Positions 24,437-32,577 of a stretch of 64,000 nucleotides of DNA are shown piece by piece. The notes beneath the pieces were generated by a model. That model made no database searches, was not told where the DNA came from, and was given only the letters and a program-made list of their open reading frames with translations. Every line of letters begins with the position of its first letter. The first letter of the stretch is position 1. A program made the position numbers and the translations under genes. The DNA comes from Streptomyces morookaense (GTDB lineage Bacteria; Actinomycetota; Actinomycetes; Streptomycetales; Streptomycetaceae), in assembly GCF_013030945.1 (NCBI RefSeq), contig NZ_JABBXF010000025.1, positions 82,651 through 146,650 of the forward strand. Direction: 5' to 3'.

Positions 24437-25981
24437 ATGTTCGGCAGACGTTCACGCGCCGCGTGGACCGCAGGAGTTCTCGCTGCGACCGCCACGGCGA
24501 CGACGCTGACCGCCCTGGCCGCGTCCCCGGCCGCCGCCGTCGTCGGCAGCGCGGCCGAGAACGGGCAGTACGCGTTCACCGCGAAACTCGACATCGGCAA
24601 TGGCAAGCGCAGTTGCACCGGTGCACTCGTCGACGCACAGTGGGTGCTCACCGCCGCCAGCTGCTTCTCCGACGACCCCGCACAGGGCTACCGCATCCCC
24701 GCCGGTGCCCCCAAAGAGAAGACCACCGTCACCGTCGGCCGCACCGACCTGACCACCGAGACCGGCACCACCGTCGACGCCGTCGAGCTCACCCCCCGCG
24801 GTGACCGCGACCTCGTCATGGTCCGCCTCGCCAAGCCCGTCACCGGCATCTCCCCGGTCACCGTGGGCACCGCCGCGCCCCGCCAGGGCGACGAACTGCG
24901 CGTGACGGGCTACGGCCGTACCAAGGACGAGTGGGTCCCCGACCGCCTGCACACCGGACTCTTCGGCGTGGACGCCGTGCGGGACGGCTCCGTTGGGATC
25001 AGCGGCAAGGGCGACGCGAGCATCTGCAAGGGCGACACCGGCGGCCCGGCGCTGCGCGAGCAGAACGGCACCGTCGAACTCACCGCCATCAGCAGCACCT
25101 CCTGGCAGGGCGGCTGCTTCGGCAACGAGGACGAGACCCGCAAGGGCGCCGTCTCCACCCGCGTCGACGACGTCAACAGCTGGATCCAGCAGCTCCGCCT
25201 GACCGGCATGTACGGCGAGCTCACCAACGTCGTCACCACCGCCGACTTCAACGGCGACGGCCGCACCGACGTCGCCGCCGTGCTCAAGAGCGGCCGCCTG
25301 ATGGCTTTCTACGCCGGCCCGGACGGCACCCTGGAGTACGGCCGCGAGCTGTGGCACGACAACTCCTGGGACGGCATGCGGAAGATCGTCGGCGGTGACT
25401 TCGACGGCGACGGCAAGGCCGACATCGTCGCGGTCGGCAACGACGGAACCCTGCTGTTCTACCGCGGCAACGACCGCGGGACGCTGGACCCCCGCCGGCC
25501 CATGTGGCGGGACAAAAGCTGGGGCAGCATGGCTCACATCGCCCGCTACAAGGACGGCTCCTCCGGCCGCGACGGCCTGCTCGCGGTCTGGGACGACGGC
25601 TCGCTGTTCTCCTACCCGACCGGCGCCGACGGCATCCTGACCGGGCAGCGCCGCGAGATGTGGCGCGACAAGACGTGGACCAAGAGGCACGTCGCCACCG
25701 GCGACTTCAACGGCGACGGCCGCGAGGACATTGCCGCGGTCGCGACCGACGGCACGCTGCAGCTGTACGCGGGCAACGCCAAGGGAACGTTCGACAATGC
25801 CCGGTCCATGTGGAGGGACAAGAGCTGGGACACCATGCAGTACATCCTGGCCGGCGACTTCGACGGCAACGGCAAGGCCGACCTGACGGCCCGTTGGGGC
25901 CGCGGCAATTTGGCCTTCTACGCCGGTGACGGAAACGGTGCGCTTGCCGACGGGCGAGCCATGTGGCCCGCCGTGGGCTGA
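24437..25981 (+). CDS. Secreted trypsin-like (S1) pseudoprotease with FG-GAP repeats, copy 3
   Basis: 514 residues. The ATG is preferred over a TTG 21 bp upstream because AAGGAAT sits 7 bp before it and because the N-terminus MFGRRSRAAWTAG then aligns with copy 1. The signal cleaves near AAA-VVG. The His site reads LTAASC (Ser75), Asp is kept in DRDLVMVRL and the Ser site reads GDTGGP (Thr201). The C-terminal FG-GAP blades (DFNGDGRTDVAAVL, DFDGDGKADIVAVG) closely match copy 2, while a 73-bp tract in the S1 domain is identical in DNA to copy 1, so the array has recombined. Followed by a bidirectional terminator. Confidence 0.88.
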   Translation: MFGRRSRAAWTAGVLAATATATTLTALAASPAAAVVGSAAENGQYAFTAKLDIGNGKRSCTGALVDAQWVLTAASCFSDDPAQGYRIPAGAPKEKTTVTVGRTDLTTETGTTVDAVELTPRGDRDLVMVRLAKPVTGISPVTVGTAAPRQGDELRVTGYGRTKDEWVPDRLHTGLFGVDAVRDGSVGISGKGDASICKGDTGGPALREQNGTVELTAISSTSWQGGCFGNEDETRKGAVSTRVDDVNSWIQQLRLTGMYGELTNVVTTADFNGDGRTDVAAVLKSGRLMAFYAGPDGTLEYGRELWHDNSWDGMRKIVGGDFDGDGKADIVAVGNDGTLLFYRGNDRGTLDPRRPMWRDKSWGSMAHIARYKDGSSGRDGLLAVWDDGSLFSYPTGADGILTGQRREMWRDKTWTKRHVATGDFNGDGREDIAAVATDGTLQLYAGNAKGTFDNARSMWRDKSWDTMQYILAGDFDGNGKADLTARWGRGNLAFYAGDGNGALADGRAMWPAVG

Positions 25982-26030
25982 CGTTCGACTGCGAGTCGTC
26001 CATAGTTGACGGCTGTGCCGCAGATCGATA

Positions 26031-26064
26031 CAGCCCCGCGCCCCCTGGTCGGGGCGCGGGGCTG
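26031..26064. terminator. 14-bp stem terminator between convergent genes
   Basis: CAGCCCCGCGCCCC and GGGGCGCGGGGCTG flank CTGGTC. The hairpin lies between the end of pseudoprotease copy 3 and the end of the PIG-L gene on the other strand, so it can stop both. Confidence 0.8.
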
Positions 26065-26073
26065 TCCCACATC

Positions 26074-28218
26074 TCAGCGCCGCGTCACCCGCAGCGTGCC
26101 CTCCGGGGTGAGGGCGGCCACCACCAGCCGCCCCTTCGCATCCGCCGCCACCGCCGGTGCGCCCACGGCCTGTTCGCCGAAGGTCGCCCACTTCGGGCGG
26201 GCGTCCTGGCCGAAGCCGCTGGCGCTGAGGCTTCCGGCGTTGTTGCGGCTGACGAGCAGGGCCCGTTCGGCCTTCGCCGGGTCCGCCGCCGCGGCCATCA
26301 CGCCGTAGCCGCGGGCCGCGAGGCCGAGGTCCAGTTCCTTCCACCGGCCGTCCTTGCCCTCCAGGCGGTAGGCCAGCGGCTTGGCCGTCTTCGGCTGCCG
26401 GAACGCCAGCAGCAGGCCGCCGTCCGGCTGGGGCAGCAGCGTCGGCGGGTCGGCCGGCGCCGGCAGCTTGCCGTACTTCTCGGCGGCCAGGGCGAAGTCA
26501 CCGCCGGGACGTTCCTGCACCCAGTGGTGGACCGTGTCGTGCCCCGAACCGACCACGTGGATACGGCCGTCGGTGCCCGTGACCGCACTGAGGCCCTCCT
26601 GGACCTCGTCGCCGTGCAGGTCCGTCCACTTCTCGTCCCAACGCCCGTCCGGGGCCTGGCGCTTGGTGCTCACGCCCTTCGCCCAGGTGCGGACGAAGAC
26701 CTGCACGCTGCCGTCCTCGTTGCGGGCGACCACGGGGGCGCCCACACGGCGGCCGCGGACCGGGTCCTCCTCGGGGTTGCCGAGGGACGTCCAGGCACCG
26801 AAGCGGCCCCCGGGGCTCTCCTGCTCCAGGGCGACGATCTCGCGGCGGTTGCCCTGCGCGTCCGCACCCAGCCCGGCGAACCGCTCCGCGAACAGCTGCC
26901 AGCGGCCGTCCTTGGTCTGCGAGACGGCGAGGGCGGGCGCGAGCATGCCGCCGCCGAGCAGCTGGGGCGCACCGAACCGGCCGCTGCCGGGAGCGGTCTC
27001 GGTCCACATCGCGGCCTGCTGGTCGAGCACGCCGAACGCCGTCAGCCGGTCGTCGTGCCCGCGCTGCAGCCATGTGGTGGTGCCGGGGTGGCGGACGTTG
27101 GTGCTCTGCAGCCAGCCGGTGCCGTACGAGCGGTCCCGGCCGACGTCGTAGTCGCCGCAGCCCGCGGCGAAGCCGCAGCCGAGGGCGGGGTCGCCGCCGT
27201 AGGCGTTGAGGACGTCCGCCTTGCCGCGCACGAGACCCGGCGGCAGATTGAACGGCCAGCGCTCGTTGTAGTAGCCGCGGTGTGCGGTGACCGTGAAGTG
27301 CTTGCCGTCGCCCGGGCCGCGGTAGCGCTCCAGGGCCGCGTAGGTGAAGAGGGCGACCGCCGTGTGGTCCGGGTGGTCGGAGTAGCCGGTCTGGTCGTGG
27401 TGCTGGCGGTGCTTGTGGTCGTGGACCTGCATGTCCGGGTCCGGGTCCATGGTGCGCACCAGGGTGGGCTTGAACCGGTCGAGTACACCCGCCAGCGCGT
27501 CGATGAGCGCGGCGCGGGTGACGGGTCGGGCGTCGCGCACGGTGGAGCCGGTGGTCACCCGGGTGCGGGTGACGGCCTTCGGGTCGGCCCACAGGTCGGA
27601 CAGGCTGGTGTCCTTCCGGCCGGGCGGGTCGTCCTGCGGGACGGCCCGGTTCTTCCCGGCCGGGCCCTCGCCGGTGTCGGCCTGGTCCGCCGTGTGCTGG
27701 GCGACGCCGAGGAAGACGAGCGTGACGCCGGGGTGGTCGACCAGGCTGTCCATCTCGCACTGGATGCCGCCGGGCAGGTCCAGGACGGTGCGCTTCCACT
27801 CGGCGAGCGGCTTGCCGGCCGCCATCAGTGCATAGGCCTGGCGCAGGCCCTGCTGGCGCGATCCGGCGTAGCCCGCGTAGTCCGGCTTCGGCTTCTCCTT
27901 CTTGCCGGGCACCTTGTTGAGACCGTCGGCCTCGCCGCTGGTCACATAGACGCTCACCACGCGGTGGTTGGCGTCGATGGAGTGGCGGACGTCGGGGTTC
28001 ATGAAGTACAGGTCGTCGTCCGGGTGGGCGATGATCTGCATCGTGACGGCACCGCCGGTGCCGTCCTTGCCGGCCGTCACCTTGGCGCGCACGGCCGGTT
28101 CGGTCTTCGCTGCCTCGGGCTTCTTCCCGTGCCCGGACGTACAGCCGGCTGCGGTCAGGGCGACCATCGCGGACAGCACCAACCTTCTGCTCGGACCGGA
28201 ACTTTGACGTCCCGTCAC
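26074..28218 (-). CDS. PIG-L (LmbE) family deacetylase lipoprotein
   Basis: Zinc-dependent N-acetylglucosamine-type deacetylase anchored outside the membrane. The GTG start at 28218 gives a leader SRRLVLSAMVALTAAGC with lipobox TAAGC (~Cys 25). The PIG-L zinc motif AHPDDDLYFMNPD follows at ~55-70 and the second His pair in SDHPDHTAVALFTYAALERY at ~270. The last ~400 residues are repeat-like strands with WQLFAERFAG and VQVFVRTWAKG, a propeller that may bind glycans. The length of 714 residues is far above the simple LmbE size. It starts 4 bp after the stop of the glycosyltransferase-Stealth gene, so it probably deacetylates the glycan made there. Confidence 0.88.
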   Translation of the reverse strand: MTGRQSSGPSRRLVLSAMVALTAAGCTSGHGKKPEAAKTEPAVRAKVTAGKDGTGGAVTMQIIAHPDDDLYFMNPDVRHSIDANHRVVSVYVTSGEADGLNKVPGKKEKPKPDYAGYAGSRQQGLRQAYALMAAGKPLAEWKRTVLDLPGGIQCEMDSLVDHPGVTLVFLGVAQHTADQADTGEGPAGKNRAVPQDDPPGRKDTSLSDLWADPKAVTRTRVTTGSTVRDARPVTRAALIDALAGVLDRFKPTLVRTMDPDPDMQVHDHKHRQHHDQTGYSDHPDHTAVALFTYAALERYRGPGDGKHFTVTAHRGYYNERWPFNLPPGLVRGKADVLNAYGGDPALGCGFAAGCGDYDVGRDRSYGTGWLQSTNVRHPGTTTWLQRGHDDRLTAFGVLDQQAAMWTETAPGSGRFGAPQLLGGGMLAPALAVSQTKDGRWQLFAERFAGLGADAQGNRREIVALEQESPGGRFGAWTSLGNPEEDPVRGRRVGAPVVARNEDGSVQVFVRTWAKGVSTKRQAPDGRWDEKWTDLHGDEVQEGLSAVTGTDGRIHVVGSGHDTVHHWVQERPGGDFALAAEKYGKLPAPADPPTLLPQPDGGLLLAFRQPKTAKPLAYRLEGKDGRWKELDLGLAARGYGVMAAAADPAKAERALLVSRNNAGSLSASGFGQDARPKWATFGEQAVGAPAVAADAKGRLVVAALTPEGTLRVTRR

Positions 28219-28222
28219 TCGA

Positions 28223-31093
28223 TCATCCGTCCTCTCGGGTGAAGCGCCGGTTGCGCACAGAGCCCTTCTCGTACTGGGAGGCGACGGGGAAGTAGCCGTC
28301 CAGGAAGACCGCGAGCGCATCCGCCTGCTCGTCCTCCGGGACGTCACCGTCGTGGTAGTCGTTGATGCAGAACACGTCGTGGGAACGCAGCGCCAGCAGG
28401 CGGTGCAGGCGCACATGGTGCTCGCGCAGGCCGACGTTGACGAAGGCGGAGCTGACCGAGCCGGGCATGCTGGTGCCGGTGAAGAGTCCGTACCAGTGGT
28501 GCAGGGACGAGGGGATCGCCAGGTCCTCGCGGCTGCGGAACTGCGCCTCGGCGGTGCGCGCCACCTCTTCGGGGAAGCGCTCCTCCAGCTCCGCGAGGAC
28601 GCTGCGGCGCAGCGGGTGCGGGGCGTGCAGGAAGGTGTTGGCGATGGTCCTGCCGAACTCCCGCTCCATCAGCGCCCTGTTGTTCTTCGCGGCCGCGAAG
28701 ACGAGGTCGCTGTCGAGGGACGGGTCGCCGGCCGGGATGGCGGTGGGCGAGATGAAGCACTTCGCCTTGCCGGAACCGTGGAAGAAGGACTCGGGCTTCA
28801 TCGGGCGGCCGAGGAAGACGTCGTCGTTGAAGTACAGGATGTGCTCGGCGATGCCCTCGATGCGGTGGATGCGGCTCTCGATGGCGTGCGAGTTGAAGGA
28901 GGGCAGGCGCCCGGTGTCGCCGAAGACCTCCCGGTGGCTGACGACGTGCACCCGGGGGTGGTCGGTGTCGAGCCAGTCGGGGGTCTGGTCGTCGGTGAGG
29001 AGGTAGATGTTGCGCACCCACGGGGCGTGCAGGTCCAGCGAGCGCAGGGAGTAGCGCAGTTCGTCGCGGCTGCGGAAGCGCGCGGAGCTGCCGGCGGACT
29101 CGGCGGCGAGGATGCCGTGTTCGGCCTGGGTACGGGCCTTGCGCTCCAGCCAGGCCTCGTCCGTGCCGTCGACCCAGGTGTAGACGACGTCGACGGGGAA
29201 GTCGATGTCGTCGACGAAGGTCCTGGTGAACGCCTCGACGGTGCGGTACGTACGCTCGCCGACGGTGATGTCCGCGGTGCGCTCCAGCTCGGCGCGCGGG
29301 AAGGTGGGGCCGTAGCGGGTGCCGGCCGGAACGGTGACGGTGGTCTCGTCGTCCTCGGTGTCCTGCCAGAACACGATGTTGCAGCCGTAGATGCCGCTGA
29401 TGCGCAGCTGCTGCTTGCCGGTGAGCACGGGCCGGAAGATGCGGACGATGTTGCAGTCGCCCGGTACGGCCGTCGAGGTGGCGAACGAGGCGAGGACGGT
29501 GCGCAGCACGGCGCCGCGGTCGTTGAGGAAGCCGGCGTAGACCGGTTCGTCGCGGTAGCGCTCGGCGAAGGCCCGCAGGAACGTGTTCCGGTGGGTGCCG
29601 TCGACGAGGACGGAGTGCCGCAGCTGCGGGGTCGGGGTGAGGATGTACGGAATCCCCAGCTCGTCCAGCACCGCCACCGTGAGGTCGAGGTTGTCCTGCA
29701 TGACCTCGAACGGCGTGGTGTCCTCCCGGATCAGGGAGATCTGCCCGCCGGCCCGCTTCACGTCGGGGCGCGCCGCCTCGATGCGGACCTCGTGGGCCTT
29801 GTGGGCCACGTCGGAGTGCGGGCGGTCGACGCCCTGCGGGACCGCGGCGCCGGTGATGCCGCCCTGGGCGTCGGCGGCGGCCTGGAGGGTGCGGCGGCGG
29901 GCCTTGTCGGCGGTGCGGGTGCCGTCGGCGCGGTGGGCGGCGAGCTCGCCGAGCAGGCGGTTCCACTCCTCGGCGACCTCGCCGTCGGTGTACCGCTCGG
30001 AGGTCTTGAGGGCGGCGGCGCCCATCTCCTTGCGCAGCTCGTCGTCGTCCATCAACTTGGCGAGCGCGTCGGCCAGTTCCGTCTCGTCGCCGAGCGGGAC
30101 GAGCAGTCCGTCGTGGCCGTCGGTGAGTATCTCGCCGGGGCCGTTGGGGCAGTCGTAGGCGACGACGGGCACGCCGGCCGCCTGGGCCTCGACGAGCACC
30201 AGTCCGAAGGCCTCGACGCGGGAGGTGAGCATGGCGACGGACGCCTTGGCCCACTCCTCCGTCATGTTGGGCGTGCTGCCGACGAGTTGGACCTGGTCGG
30301 CGATGCCGAGCTGGTTGGTGAGGTTCTTGAGCGCCCGCATGCGGGGGCCGTCGCCGAGGATGCGCAGGGTCCAGCGGGGGCGGTCGAGGGCGACGGCGGC
30401 GAAGGCGCGCACCGCGTGCTCGATCTGCTTCTCGTTGGCCAGGCGGGCGCCGAGGACCACGGTGCGGGTCTGCAGCGTGGACTTCGGGCGGTAGCCGCTG
30501 GGCAGGGCGTTGCCGATGGCGGCGAGGCGGGGGGCGCAGGCGCCGAGGGTCTCGGCGAACCAGTCGCGGGTGGCGCCGGTGAGGGCGACCAGGGCGTCGA
30601 GGGCGGAGCTGTACAGCCGCAGCGGTTCGCCGGAGGGGCCGCGCAGCTCGGAGACGCGGTGGTCGAAGTGGACGGTGAGGACGTGCGGCGGGGCGAGCTG
30701 GGCCATGTAGGCCATCAGCGCGGGCGTGCTGGAGATCAGCACGTCGGTGTCGATGGTGCGCAGGGCCTCGGTGAGCTCCACGTCGGTGAGGCGGCTGAAG
30801 TCCGACTCCCAGGAGGCGTCGACCAGTTCGCTGGGGGTGGCGGCGAGCCGCTTGTAGGCGGCGGCCATGCCCTCGGCGGTGTCGGGCTCGACGGGGCGCT
30901 GCTGGTCGCCCTTCTTGTCCACGAGGTAGCGCACGGGCACCGCGCCGCTGCCGAAGAACGTCTCGCCGGTGGTGCGGAAGATGCTGAGGATCTCCACGTC
31001 GTGCTGCTTGGCGAGCAGCTCGGCGAGGGTCATCGTGGCGCGTTCGGTACCGCCCATCAGGTCGGCGTAGGTCAGCAGAAAGGTGATTTTCAC
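28223..31093 (-). CDS. GT4 glycosyltransferase fused to a Stealth sugar-phosphate transferase
   Basis: Bifunctional cytosolic enzyme of 956 residues likely to build a phosphoglycan. The N-terminal half (1-~400) is a GT-B retaining glycosyltransferase: MKITFLLTYADLMGGTERAT, the donor motifs VEAFGLVLVEAQAAGVPVVA and GPGEILTDG. From ~480 the Stealth regions follow: CR1 FPVDVVYTWVDGTDEAW, CR2 SRDELRYSLRSLDLHAPWVR with LLTDDQTPDWLD and SFNSHAIES, then the metal-binding YFNDDVFLGRP, and CR3/CR4 further on. Stealth domains transfer sugar-1-phosphate in capsule and mycobacterial-like polymers. The combination in one chain suggests alternate glycosyl and phosphosugar addition. GTG start. Confidence 0.9.
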   Translation of the reverse strand: MKITFLLTYADLMGGTERATMTLAELLAKQHDVEILSIFRTTGETFFGSGAVPVRYLVDKKGDQQRPVEPDTAEGMAAAYKRLAATPSELVDASWESDFSRLTDVELTEALRTIDTDVLISSTPALMAYMAQLAPPHVLTVHFDHRVSELRGPSGEPLRLYSSALDALVALTGATRDWFAETLGACAPRLAAIGNALPSGYRPKSTLQTRTVVLGARLANEKQIEHAVRAFAAVALDRPRWTLRILGDGPRMRALKNLTNQLGIADQVQLVGSTPNMTEEWAKASVAMLTSRVEAFGLVLVEAQAAGVPVVAYDCPNGPGEILTDGHDGLLVPLGDETELADALAKLMDDDELRKEMGAAALKTSERYTDGEVAEEWNRLLGELAAHRADGTRTADKARRRTLQAAADAQGGITGAAVPQGVDRPHSDVAHKAHEVRIEAARPDVKRAGGQISLIREDTTPFEVMQDNLDLTVAVLDELGIPYILTPTPQLRHSVLVDGTHRNTFLRAFAERYRDEPVYAGFLNDRGAVLRTVLASFATSTAVPGDCNIVRIFRPVLTGKQQLRISGIYGCNIVFWQDTEDDETTVTVPAGTRYGPTFPRAELERTADITVGERTYRTVEAFTRTFVDDIDFPVDVVYTWVDGTDEAWLERKARTQAEHGILAAESAGSSARFRSRDELRYSLRSLDLHAPWVRNIYLLTDDQTPDWLDTDHPRVHVVSHREVFGDTGRLPSFNSHAIESRIHRIEGIAEHILYFNDDVFLGRPMKPESFFHGSGKAKCFISPTAIPAGDPSLDSDLVFAAAKNNRALMEREFGRTIANTFLHAPHPLRRSVLAELEERFPEEVARTAEAQFRSREDLAIPSSLHHWYGLFTGTSMPGSVSSAFVNVGLREHHVRLHRLLALRSHDVFCINDYHDGDVPEDEQADALAVFLDGYFPVASQYEKGSVRNRRFTREDG

Positions 31094-31136
31094 GTGCGGC
31101 CTTCGTGGTCTGCGGCGGTCCGGGTGGCTGGGGCCG

Positions 31137-32171
31137 TCATGGGGTGACGGAGGTGCGCGGGGTACAGACGAGCTGGAGCGCGCCGCGGCGGGTGTACTGG
31201 GGCTTGACCTGGACGAAGGTGCCGTCCGCGGCGCGCACGGTGAACGCGGCCGGGGTGAGCACCTTGCGGGGCGTGCGCAGGTCGTGGTCGCGGCGGCCGA
31301 GGTCCAGGGCGCGGCCGCGGCGGTTGCGGACGGGCAGGCGGAACGTCCAGACCTGGCGGCCGGAGGTGCCGGTCATGTCGGCGAGGGGGACGGACACCCG
31401 CCAGGCGCTGTCGTCGCCGGGCAGGGGTTCGGCGGTGCGGCGCAGGACGCGGCGGCGCTGCTGTTCGACGACCTCGACGACGGGCCGGGCGCCGCGCGTG
31501 GCGTCGGCGGCCGGGCCGTGGACGGCGAAGAGCAGGCCGGCCCCGGTGAAGGAGCGCTCGATGCGCAGCACCTCGGCGCGGGAGACGGCGGGTGCGACGG
31601 TGAGCCGCAGCTGGCCGGAGGCGGTGATGCCCATGTGGTGGCGCCGTCCGGTGTGCGGGCAGACGGCGAGGGCACGGGTGGGGCCGGAGAAGCCGGGCGC
31701 GCCGTCGCCGAGGAGGCGCAGGCGGACCGGCGCGGGGGCGGCGTCCAGCTCCAGGGCGAGGGTCCAGCGGCCGGTGCCGAGGGGCAGGCCGCCGATCGTG
31801 TCGCCGAGCAGCACGGTCGCGCTGACGCAGGGGCGGCCGGCGTCGTCGCGGTGGGTGCGGGCGTCGGCGCGCAGCTCGGTGGCGCCCTGGGCGAGGACGA
31901 GCCGGGCGGGGGCGTCCTCGGGGGTGCCGGCCGGGAGCTCGGCGTGCAGATTGAGGGTGTGCCCGTCGAGGACCGCGGCGTAGCGGACGCGGGCGGCGGA
32001 GCCGTGGGCCGCGGGCATGAGGACGGAGTCGACGAGGGTGTCGCGGCCGGTGGCGACGCCGGAGCGGACGCCGTCGCGCACGGCGGCCCCGACCTTCAGG
32101 ACGGGGCTGCGGCGCAGGGCGATGCGCGCGGACTTCTTGATCACGCGCAGGGCGTGGCGGGGGGCGCTCAC
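31137..32171 (-). CDS. Conserved protein of unknown function in the Stealth locus, 344 aa
   Basis: The GTG start gives a basic leader (SAPRHALRVIKKSARIALRR) without a signal peptide. The rest is beta-rich with repeated strand pairs: VRYAAVLDGHTLNLHAELP, GRWTLALELDAAPAPVRLRL and RQVWTFRLPVRNRRGRALDL, suggesting two or three immunoglobulin-like or jelly-roll domains. It is 43 bp upstream of the glycosyltransferase-Stealth gene on the same strand and so probably in its operon. Such proteins adjoin glycosyltransferases in Streptomyces teichoic-acid-like clusters, but I cannot assign a role. Confidence 0.65.
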   Translation of the reverse strand: MSAPRHALRVIKKSARIALRRSPVLKVGAAVRDGVRSGVATGRDTLVDSVLMPAAHGSAARVRYAAVLDGHTLNLHAELPAGTPEDAPARLVLAQGATELRADARTHRDDAGRPCVSATVLLGDTIGGLPLGTGRWTLALELDAAPAPVRLRLLGDGAPGFSGPTRALAVCPHTGRRHHMGITASGQLRLTVAPAVSRAEVLRIERSFTGAGLLFAVHGPAADATRGARPVVEVVEQQRRRVLRRTAEPLPGDDSAWRVSVPLADMTGTSGRQVWTFRLPVRNRRGRALDLGRRDHDLRTPRKVLTPAAFTVRAADGTFVQVKPQYTRRGALQLVCTPRTSVTP

Positions 32172-32577
32172 GGGCGTGCCCCGCGTGCGCTCGGCCGGTC
32201 CTCGGGAGTCATGATCTGGAAGTGCACCCCAACAGGGTAATCGGACCCCCGAAGTGGGGAGGAGCGGTTCCGGCCCGGCCACCGAGATCCGTTACGGGTC
32301 TACAATCAAAGGAAAGGTAAATTTTTCGGACGGGCGCCACGGCCTGCGAAACCTCGCCGCAACGCATCCGCCCTTGCCGCGCCAGCTGATCGTCATTCCG
32401 GGGCCACTACGGTGTGCCCCTGGGGGATCCCCAAGGAAATTGCACCCAGTTGAGCATCTCTGATAGTTACTTGGAGATCTGTTTGCCGACATAGACCGCT
32501 TTGGTATGCCGGGAAGCAAGAGAGGGTGCCCCCACAGCGCACGACCGCGGCTCACCACGGGAAGATCTGGAACGGCC
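32172..32577. other. Divergent promoter region between the two Stealth loci
   Basis: About 400 bp, locally AT-rich for this genome (ACAATCAAAGGAAAGGTAAATTTTTC around 32301-32326 and GATAGTTACTTGGAGATCTG around 32463-32482). These are probably the two divergent promoters. I found no strong dyad and no coding potential. Confidence 0.45.
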
